The translations under genes were made by a program, and so were the position numbers. Positions 6,431-11,741 of a DNA stretch of 11,741 bases are shown here, one piece after another. Position 1 is the stretch's first letter. Every line of letters begins with the position of its first letter. The DNA is taken from the NCBI GenBank assembly GCA_027005175.1, contig JALTMC010000718.1:1-11741 (forward strand), read 5' to 3'. Under the pieces are notes generated by a model that worked only from the letters and a program-made list of their open reading frames with translations, did no database searches and was not told the DNA's origin. The stretch is from Myxococcales bacterium (GTDB lineage Bacteria > Myxococcota_C > UBA6777).

Positions 6431-7771
6431 ATGACGAAGGGGTCCCAAGGTTTTGCCGTGTGGGCTTGGTGGGGAATCTTTCTGTGGGCGGGGCTTGTAA
6501 CGAGCCATGCAGAGGCGCAGCGCACCAAACCCAGTCCCCCAACGTCCCGGCCTGCTTCGAGTTCTCATGTGGATGTTTTTTGTCCCGAGTGGGACCCCAA
6601 AGCTTGTAGGCTTTGGCGTCAGTGTCGTCACGACCAAAAAGACAACTGTGCAGCCTTGGGTCGTCTCTATGAGCGTGGCTATCGGGTTAAACAGAATCTG
6701 TTTCAGGCTCGCCGCTACTATCGAAAAGCGTGTCGGCTGAATTCGGGCTTTGGGTGTACTGGCCTCAGCGAACTCTATCATTATGGTAGAGGAGTGGCCA
6801 AAAACTACCCCTTGTCACTGCAACTTGCACAAAAAGCTTGTCGTCTTAAGTACGGTCGTGGCTGTAATAGCCTCGGTGCTTTCTACTACTTTGGCTATGG
6901 GGTGACCAAAAGCATTCCAAAAGCACAGCAACTTGCCCTCAAAGCCTGCAAGTATGGATATGGAAAAGGATGTCGAAATGTCGGCTGGCTTTATGCGAAG
7001 GGAAAAGGAGTGAAAGTCGACTTTGTGAAGGCTCGTACCTTTTACCTTCGAGCCTGTCTGCTGAGCTACGGTCGAGCTTGTACCGATCTTGCCGGTCTCT
7101 ATGAAGCTGGAAAGGGCGTGCCCAAAGATGCTGCGAAAGCACAGTATTTCTACAAAAAAGCCTTCAAACTCTCACAGCGAACCTGTCGCAATGGTGAGCG
7201 TTATGGATGTTACAACCTCGCGATAACATACGCAAAAGGCAAGGGTGGAGTGAAACAAGACTATGCCAAGGCCAATGTCTACTACCAAAAGGCTTGTCGG
7301 CTTGACCATGGGTTGAGCTGTTATTACAAAGGGAACAATCTCGCTTTAGGACGAGGCACGGTAAGAGACTATGTTCAGGCGCGTCGTTACTTCAACAAAG
7401 CATGCCGCTTGCAACACGCAAAGAGTTGCCTGCGGGTTGGATTGTTGTTTGAAAGTGGTAAAGGTGGTCGTCGGAACTACTCCAAGTCGCAGATCTTATT
7501 CCAGCAATCTTGTAATCTCAACCATGGACCCGGATGCTCCCATCTCGCTCGCCTCTTTACCCGTGGCAAAGGAGTGGTTCGTGACTATGGCGATGCTCGC
7601 TACTTCTATCGTCGAGCGTGCTCTTTCAAACACGGCCTGGCTTGCTACCAGCTCGGTCTCCTCTTTAGCGTCGGAGCCGGGGGAGATCGCGACTGCAAAA
7701 AAGCCATGACCTTCTTCCGCAAAGCCTGTCGTTATGGCCTCAAAGCTGCTTGCGTTCAAACCTGCCAATAA
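6431..7771 (+). CDS. Exported cysteine-rich Sel1-like repeat protein
   Basis: The 446-residue product starts with a clear signal peptide: hydrophobic core FAVWAWWGIFLWAGLV (8-23) and cleavage probably after Ala29 (HAEA|Q). There is no lipobox Cys. The mature part, after a short Pro/Ser-rich linker, holds about ten Sel1-like repeats of roughly 36 residues, each with the pattern KACxLxxGxGCxxLGxLYxxGxGVxxDxxKAxxFY, and a final capping half-repeat. Two Cys per repeat, spaced about 8 residues apart, match the Helicobacter Hcp proteins, where they form a disulfide across each helix pair; this fits folding in an oxidising periplasm. Such solenoids serve as protein-binding scaffolds or hydrolase-like envelope proteins; the ligand is unknown. 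ATG at 6431 is chosen for the strong AGGAGGT (6419-6425, 5-base spacing) and signal peptide; an in-frame TTG at 6326 lacks both. It follows the kinase fusion by 117 bases with no terminator, so both may be co-expressed. Confidence 0.9.
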   Translation: MTKGSQGFAVWAWWGIFLWAGLVTSHAEAQRTKPSPPTSRPASSSHVDVFCPEWDPKACRLWRQCRHDQKDNCAALGRLYERGYRVKQNLFQARRYYRKACRLNSGFGCTGLSELYHYGRGVAKNYPLSLQLAQKACRLKYGRGCNSLGAFYYFGYGVTKSIPKAQQLALKACKYGYGKGCRNVGWLYAKGKGVKVDFVKARTFYLRACLLSYGRACTDLAGLYEAGKGVPKDAAKAQYFYKKAFKLSQRTCRNGERYGCYNLAITYAKGKGGVKQDYAKANVYYQKACRLDHGLSCYYKGNNLALGRGTVRDYVQARRYFNKACRLQHAKSCLRVGLLFESGKGGRRNYSKSQILFQQSCNLNHGPGCSHLARLFTRGKGVVRDYGDARYFYRRACSFKHGLACYQLGLLFSVGAGGDRDCKKAMTFFRKACRYGLKAACVQTCQ

Positions 7772-7843
7772 CCGAGCAACCTCTCCCTCTTTCGTCGCTT
7801 CGATTTTTGGTTTGTCTTCGATTGGCTTCTTCTGTTGACTCAT
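7496..7843 (-). CDS. Possible small ORF coupled to the ATPase gene (ATGA overlap), antisense to the Sel1 gene end
   Basis: On the minus strand the ATG at 7843 overlaps the TGA stop of the ATPase gene as ATGA, and AAAGGAG lies 6 bases upstream of it, the classic layout for translational coupling. The frame encodes 115 residues. The first 24 (starting MSQQKKPIEDKPKIEATKEG, charged) lie in the gap between the two convergent genes. The remaining 91 are read exactly codon-on-codon opposite the 3' end of the Sel1-repeat gene. That antisense phase avoids stops easily when the sense gene has few TTA, CTA and TCA codons, so the length alone is weak evidence. No family is recognised, and the downstream part is Ala/Glu/Ser-rich as expected for a mirror of Cys/Lys/Phe codons. 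It may be a real overlapping gene, a relic of a truncated downstream gene, or chance. Confidence 0.25.
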   Translation of the reverse strand: MSQQKKPIEDKPKIEATKEGEVARLLAGLNASSFEAITTGFAEEGHGFFAVAISPGSDAKEETELVASQAVFERARSTIEVASIAIVTNHSFATGKEASEMGASGSMVEITRLLE

Positions 7844-10125
7844 CGATTGCTCCTTTGGTTGTGGTCTTCGCTGGGGTTTGTTGGTTCGATGGGAGGGTTT
7901 TGGGCCTGTGGCTCGATGTAGTCTCCTTTGCGGGTGTCTTCAATGAACAAGATACGTGTGACCTCCTCGGGCGTGGTGAGACCCTGGGTGAGGAGGTAGC
8001 GACAGTAGTCTTTCATCAGCGTTAGGTGACCGGAGCGAATGGCCTCTGCACGCAGTTGTGTTGTGGTTGCACCCATGGCGATGAGAGGGCGCAATGATTC
8101 ATCGACACGCAACACTTCAAAGGCTCCAACGCGACCGCGAAAGCCAAGGTAGTTACAATGCATACAACCACGGCCTTTGTAAAATTCAAAGTGTTCAGGG
8201 GCGTCGTGTTCTTCAAAGATGCCCAAAGGCAAGATTAATGTTCGATGGTACTTGGCCACTTCACGGCAGCGCGGGCAGACTCGACGTACCAGTCTTTGGC
8301 TGATTAATCCTGTGATTGTGTTGGCGAGAAGGAAAGACTCGATGCCCATTTCTCGCAAGCGAACGAGCGTACCTAGCGCGCTGTTGGAGTGAATGGTTGA
8401 TATCACAAGGTGGCCTGTCAACGCAGCTTCGAGGGCTGTGGATGCCGTGGTGGGATCGCGCATCTCTCCAACGACAATGATGTCGGGGTCCTGTCGCAAA
8501 AAGTGGCGAATGGAGTTGGCAAAGGTGACATCAGCAAGTTCATTGACCTGCACTTGTGCGATCTTCTCCACCATGTATTCGATGGGATCTTCGATGGTGA
8601 CGATGTTCACTTCGTCCTCTCGTCGATACAATAGCGAGCTGTAGATTGTTGTTGTTTTCCCGCTGCCTGTAGGACCAGCCACCAATACGATGCCTTGGGG
8701 TTGCTCGATCATCCAGCGCACGGAGTCCAATGTGGGCTCATGCAAGATGAGACGCTCCAGTTCAATCAGGATACTGCTGGGATCAAGGATGCGAAGGACT
8801 AACTTTTCACCATAGCTTGTGGGAATTGTGGAGAGTCTGAAGTCGATGGGACGACCGTCATAGGTGAGACGTAAGCGACCGTCTTGGGCTTTGCGTCGTT
8901 CGGCGATATCCATGTTGCCAAGGATCTTACGCCTCGAGACAATGGGGCCATGAAAGCGCATGTCCAGAGGCTCCGGTCGGCGCTTTAAGCGGCCATCTAC
9001 TCGGTATCGCACAATCATCTCATGCTCCCCAGGCTCAATGTGGATATCACTGGCCAGTAAGTCGAGGGCTTCTCCCACCAAACGATTCATCCATTGAATG
9101 ACCTGCTCGCCAGGGACTTGTTGCCCACGCTTTTCATGGGAGACCTGCTCTCCTGACTCTTTGATGGAGATGTTGTCATAGGTCTTGCGTTTAAGCGCAG
9201 AAAACCATCGGTCATCTTGGCCGTTTGGGCCTTCTCGGCGATCCAGCATGGGCGCGATGGTGGTGCGGTAAAATCGTTGAAAGCTGTCTTGGTCCACTGG
9301 AATGGGATGAACTCGCTTCCCTTGCGCCAGTCGGTTCACATCATCCACTGCGTAGAGGTTGTTCATATCGACAAAGCCAACAGCCAGCACACCACTGCGT
9401 TCCATCAATGGAATGACCTTGTGGTTGTTGATCATATGACGAGGAAACATCGAAAACATCGACTCATCAATGCGTAAGCGAGCCAAGTCCACGACGGGAG
9501 AGGAGTTGTGGGTTTGTGCTCGATACAGGTAGCGGGCCATGCCATTCGTCAAGGCCATTTGGATGCGGGGATAGGCTCGTGCTACATCGCGAAGAATCTC
9601 GTAGGCGATCGCGTAAAACACGGCTGTTGATGAACATTGCGCTGTGTATTGATAAGGCTCCTTGAGCCATACTGCGGCCAGGCCCAGTTCGTTTCCAACA
9701 GAGCGTTCTGGACCGCGGTAGTCGAGGCCGTACTCTTGCTCTCGCTCGATCGTCTCAACCGTTCCCGATGCCAGAAAGTAGAGAGACTCAGCGACTTCTC
9801 CCTGCCTAAAGAGAACCTGGCCTTCCACCCATGTTTTCCTCACACAATGAGGAACCATCGCTTGCAATTCTGATTCTGGGAGCATGCCAAATAACTGCGA
9901 ACCTTGTAAGGTTTCCCATGCAGAAGGTGGCTCTTCTGCATGCCTCTCATCAACCATTAACTCTGCTTCCAACTCCTGAGGGGGGGCTCCTCCGTCTCTT
10001 GTGATGTCAACTCCTGGTTCTTGCAGAGGCTCTTGCTCCACAACTTCAGGTTCAGGAGCTTCTTTTTGATCGGAATCCAGGAATGATTTAAACTCTGCCA
10101 ATGTCTTTCTCTCTTTCTCTTTCAA
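7840..10125 (-). CDS. cNMP-like domain fused to GspE/PilB-type secretion or pilus ATPase
   Basis: The protein has up to 761 residues. Residues 1-68 are an acidic, Pro-rich disordered leader. Residues about 75-200 form a cyclic-nucleotide-binding-like beta-barrel (GQVLFRQGEVAESLYFLASGTVE), but the phosphate-binding cassette reads GNELGLAAVWLKEPYQYTAQ and lacks the usual Arg, so classical cAMP binding is doubtful. Residues about 205-295 resemble the GspE/MshE N-terminal domain. From about 340 comes the ATPase: Asp-box SDIHIEP (359-365), Walker A GPTGSGKTT (484-492), DPDIIVVGEMRD (546-557), His-box GHLVISTIHSNSA (571-583) and the zinc tetracysteine CPRC (617-620) with CMHC (654-657). The motor is therefore intact and should power pilus assembly or type II secretion at the inner membrane. 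No GspF, PilC, secretin or pilin gene is present here. Start is uncertain: TTG at 10125 has no ribosome binding site, whereas TTG at 10101 (codon 9) follows a purine-rich AGAGAGAAAG. Confidence 0.92.
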   Translation of the reverse strand: MKEKERKTLAEFKSFLDSDQKEAPEPEVVEQEPLQEPGVDITRDGGAPPQELEAELMVDERHAEEPPSAWETLQGSQLFGMLPESELQAMVPHCVRKTWVEGQVLFRQGEVAESLYFLASGTVETIEREQEYGLDYRGPERSVGNELGLAAVWLKEPYQYTAQCSSTAVFYAIAYEILRDVARAYPRIQMALTNGMARYLYRAQTHNSSPVVDLARLRIDESMFSMFPRHMINNHKVIPLMERSGVLAVGFVDMNNLYAVDDVNRLAQGKRVHPIPVDQDSFQRFYRTTIAPMLDRREGPNGQDDRWFSALKRKTYDNISIKESGEQVSHEKRGQQVPGEQVIQWMNRLVGEALDLLASDIHIEPGEHEMIVRYRVDGRLKRRPEPLDMRFHGPIVSRRKILGNMDIAERRKAQDGRLRLTYDGRPIDFRLSTIPTSYGEKLVLRILDPSSILIELERLILHEPTLDSVRWMIEQPQGIVLVAGPTGSGKTTTIYSSLLYRREDEVNIVTIEDPIEYMVEKIAQVQVNELADVTFANSIRHFLRQDPDIIVVGEMRDPTTASTALEAALTGHLVISTIHSNSALGTLVRLREMGIESFLLANTITGLISQRLVRRVCPRCREVAKYHRTLILPLGIFEEHDAPEHFEFYKGRGCMHCNYLGFRGRVGAFEVLRVDESLRPLIAMGATTTQLRAEAIRSGHLTLMKDYCRYLLTQGLTTPEEVTRILFIEDTRKGDYIEPQAQNPPIEPTNPSEDHNQRSNR

Positions 10126-10246
10126 TTCTAGATTGTTGTGCTGTTTTTTCGATTTCGTTTTTGGAAACCGCAGGGGCGAAGTCCTACATGGTCGCTCGCC
10201 TGAGAATTTTTCTCCTATGTCAAGAACATTGGGATACTACCCTACA

Positions 10247-10275
10247 TTGACGGTTAAAAGCTTTTATTGTATCTT
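10247..10275 (+). promoter_or_regulatory. Candidate sigma70-type promoter for the glycosyltransferase gene
   Basis: TTGACG (10247-10252, five of six to the -35 consensus), a 17-base spacer containing the palindrome AAAAGCTTTT (10256-10265), and TATCTT (10270-10275, four of six to -10). It would give a leader of about 67 bases. It lies in the 223-base divergent gap between the ATPase and glycosyltransferase genes; I see no equally good promoter for the ATPase there. Confidence 0.45.
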
Positions 10276-10348
10276 CCCGCGTGAGTTTTCTGGGATGCTT
10301 TATCTATGTTTGTGAGAATACGATTTATTTTTGGGAAGGAAAAGGTCA

Positions 10349-11335
10349 ATGTCCTCTGCGAGCGAAGATCTTAATATTGCCGTGTTGATTCCATGCTACA
10401 ACGAAGAAGCTACTGTGGCTAAGGTTGTGGAAGACTTTAAAGAAGCTTTTCCGACCGCTACCATTTTTGTTGGAGACAATAACTCTACGGACAAGACATC
10501 GGAAATCGCGAGAGAAAGCGGTGCCGTAGTTCTCTTTGAACCTCTACAGGGAAAAGGCAATGTTGTTCGAACGATGTTTGCCAATATTGAAGCGGATGTC
10601 TATATCCTCGTTGATGGTGATGATACATACGATCCCAAGGCAGCACCAGGGATGTTAGACCAATTTCTAAAACAACAGCTTGATATGCTTGTTGGAACCC
10701 GTGATAAAACGTTGACGGCAGAAGCCTATCGAGCAGGCCATGTTCTGGGGAATCGTATCTTTACTTGGTTTGTTGGGACATTGTTTGGTCGTGTATTCTC
10801 CGATATCTTCAGCGGTTACCGGTTCTTTTCACGTCGCTTTGTGAAGTCTTTTCCTGCGATGTCTGAAGGGTTCGAGATCGAGTCGGAGTTTACTGTTCAT
10901 GCGCTTGAGCTGAGTATGCCTGTTGCGGAGTGTCCCACAAAATACGACAGCCGACCTGATGGCTCTGTCAGCAAACTCAATACCTATCGCGATGGTTGGC
11001 GCATCTTGAAGAAGATCGTGCAGTTGTACAAAGACGTACATCCAACACGCTTTTTTGGTGTACCATTTGTTTTGCTCTTTGTGGCATCCTTGGCTTTGGG
11101 GATTCCTGTCATTCTTCACTTTTTTGAGACGGGCCTTGTACCCAAACTACCCACGGCGGTTTTGTGCTCTGCTATGATGCTGCTGGCTTTCTTTTCGTTG
11201 GGTTGTAGTATTATTCTCAGTAGCGTGTCGCTGCTTCGGAGAGAAGCAAAACGACTTGCCTACCTCTCCACTCCTGCGCTCTCTTATAAGGTGACCTTGC
11301 AAAGAGAAGAATCCTCACAAGACTCTGACTCCTAG
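10349..11335 (+). CDS. Family 2 glycosyltransferase, dolichyl/polyprenyl-phosphate sugar synthase-like, with two C-terminal membrane helices
   Basis: The 328-residue protein has a GT-A fold typical of family 2: VLIPCYNEEATVAKVV (12-27), VGDNNSTDKTSEIA (41-54), LQGKGNVVRTMF (66-77), the metal-binding YILVDGDDTYDP (85-96), and the acceptor-side FSDIFSGYRFFSRRFVKSFP (150-169). SEGFEIESEFTVHAL (172-186) is the conserved GFExExE-like region of polyprenol-phosphate mannosyl/glucosyl transferases. Two membrane helices follow at about 235-258 and 268-295. It probably transfers a sugar from a nucleotide donor to a lipid carrier on the cytoplasmic side, for cell-envelope glycan or protein glycosylation; the sugar cannot be told. 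ATG at 10349 is chosen because AAGGAAAAGG is directly upstream; a TTG at 10331 is in frame but would put the ribosome binding site inside the gene. The next gene starts 62 bases downstream on the same strand, so they may share a transcript. Confidence 0.9.
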   Translation: MSSASEDLNIAVLIPCYNEEATVAKVVEDFKEAFPTATIFVGDNNSTDKTSEIARESGAVVLFEPLQGKGNVVRTMFANIEADVYILVDGDDTYDPKAAPGMLDQFLKQQLDMLVGTRDKTLTAEAYRAGHVLGNRIFTWFVGTLFGRVFSDIFSGYRFFSRRFVKSFPAMSEGFEIESEFTVHALELSMPVAECPTKYDSRPDGSVSKLNTYRDGWRILKKIVQLYKDVHPTRFFGVPFVLLFVASLALGIPVILHFFETGLVPKLPTAVLCSAMMLLAFFSLGCSIILSSVSLLRREAKRLAYLSTPALSYKVTLQREESSQDSDS

Positions 11336-11354
11336 AACACTGGCTTATTGGTTT

Positions 11355-11390
11355 ATCGAACGAACAGGATCTCACATCGAACGAACAGGA
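11355..11390 (+). repeat. 15-bp direct repeat, period 21, covering the ribosome binding site
   Basis: ATCGAACGAACAGGA occurs at 11355-11369 and again at 11376-11390. The second copy's AGGA serves as the Shine-Dalgarno sequence for the dehydratase gene; the first copy duplicates it 21 bases upstream. It may be a recent slippage duplication or a protein/RNA-binding repeat in the leader. Confidence 0.6.
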
Positions 11391-11397
11391 ACTTCCC

Positions 11398-11741
11398 TTG
11401 CATTCAAGCTCTCCATCTTTCGACAATCTACCTACTTTCGATGACATTCAGGCTGCCGCAGAACGGATTGCTCCTTACATCCATCGAACTCCTGTGTTGA
11501 CGAACTCCTATGTGAACGATACGTTGGAGGCATCCGTCTTTTTCAAATGTGAGAACTTCCAGAAAGTTGGTGCCTTTAAATTTCGCGGGGCATGCAATGC
11601 GGTGTTCTCTCTCTCAGAGGAAGAGTGTCGGAATGGCGTGGCTACACATTCATCGGGGAATCATGCCGCAGCGTTATCGTTGGCTGCACGTTTGCGTGGT
11701 ATTCCTGCCTATGTGGTGATGCCTGAGAGCGCACCCGAGGT
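11398..11741 (+). CDS. PLP-dependent threonine/serine dehydratase-like enzyme, N-terminal part (3' truncated)
   Basis: About 114 residues are present before the window edge. The sequence matches the fold-type II PLP family of threonine dehydratase (biodegradative or biosynthetic), serine racemase and hydroxyaspartate ammonia-lyase: IAPYIHRTPVLTNS (24-37), FFKCENFQKVGAFKFRGA (48-65) with the PLP Schiff-base Lys61, and HSSGNHAAALSLAARL (phosphate-side Asn loop), followed by GIPAYVVMPESAP. These enzymes deaminate threonine or serine to 2-oxoacids, or racemise serine; which one cannot be told without the C-terminus, where an ACT regulatory domain may or may not exist. No ATG fits; the start is taken as TTG at 11398 with AGGA (11387-11390) 7 bases upstream. 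The frame is closed by a stop at 11326, so the start must lie between there and the first conserved residues. Confidence 0.9.
   Translation, partial: MHSSSPSFDNLPTFDDIQAAAERIAPYIHRTPVLTNSYVNDTLEASVFFKCENFQKVGAFKFRGACNAVFSLSEEECRNGVATHSSGNHAAALSLAARLRGIPAYVVMPESAPE

Noticed and set aside
10218-10223. Perfect minus-strand TTGACA as a -35 box for the ATPase gene
   Set aside because: No acceptable -10 box lies 15-19 bases downstream of it on that strand.
10133-10315. 60-residue + ORF in the gap between the ATPase and glycosyltransferase genes
   Set aside because: TTG start without a ribosome binding site, Cys/Phe-rich random-looking sequence, and it overlaps the candidate promoter.
1-11741. CRISPR arrays, tRNA or rRNA genes, and an intact transposase gene
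   Set aside because: No repeated spaced units, no recognisable tRNA arm or rRNA motifs, and no transposase motifs were seen on either strand by reading alone.

Overview
The window (about 50% GC) looks like chromosomal DNA from a Gram-negative bacterium with complex signalling, most plausibly a Myxococcota or other former deltaproteobacterium. This is inferred from gene content only: a two-component receiver fused to a eukaryote-type Ser/Thr kinase, a type II secretion/type IV pilus ATPase fused to a cyclic-nucleotide-like domain, an exported cysteine-rich Sel1-repeat protein, and a Crp/Fnr regulator. No rRNA, tRNA, CRISPR array or intact transposase gene is visible.

Layout. Positions 3-329 (+) are the end of a Crp/Fnr-type regulator. 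After a G/T-rich spacer comes a TTG-started metallo-beta-lactamase-fold protein that lacks several metal ligands (413-1366, +). A 183-bp element with perfect 19-bp terminal inverted repeats and internal hairpins (1375-1557) sits between this gene and a convergent, largely disordered orphan protein (1560-2630, -). Upstream of the orphan on the same strand is a membrane-anchored NUC1 (DNA/RNA non-specific) endonuclease (2817-3719, -). A divergent promoter region separates it from a 783-residue receiver / degenerate sigma54-type AAA+ / Ser-Thr kinase fusion (3962-6313, +). That gene is followed by a secreted Cys-rich Sel1-like repeat protein (6431-7771, +). Convergent to it is the cNMP-like / GspE-N / GspE-PilB ATPase (7840-10125, -). 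A small ORF overlaps that gene's stop codon as ATGA and runs antisense into the Sel1 gene. Divergent from the ATPase is a polyprenol-type family 2 glycosyltransferase with two C-terminal membrane helices (10349-11335, +). The window ends inside a PLP-dependent threonine/serine dehydratase-like gene (11398 onward).

How the genes may work together. Strand switches are frequent, so there is no long operon. The kinase fusion and the Sel1 protein share a strand and may form a phosphorylation-signalling plus envelope-protein pair. The NUC1 nuclease and the disordered protein may be co-transcribed. The GspE-like ATPase has no secretion or pilus partners in view and is probably an orphan motor whose activity is set by its N-terminal sensory domain. 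The items most worth a second look are the structured inverted-repeat element, the kinase fusion whose central ATPase has lost its Walker A lysine and sigma54-contact loop, the MBL protein with substituted metal ligands, and the ATGA-coupled antisense ORF.
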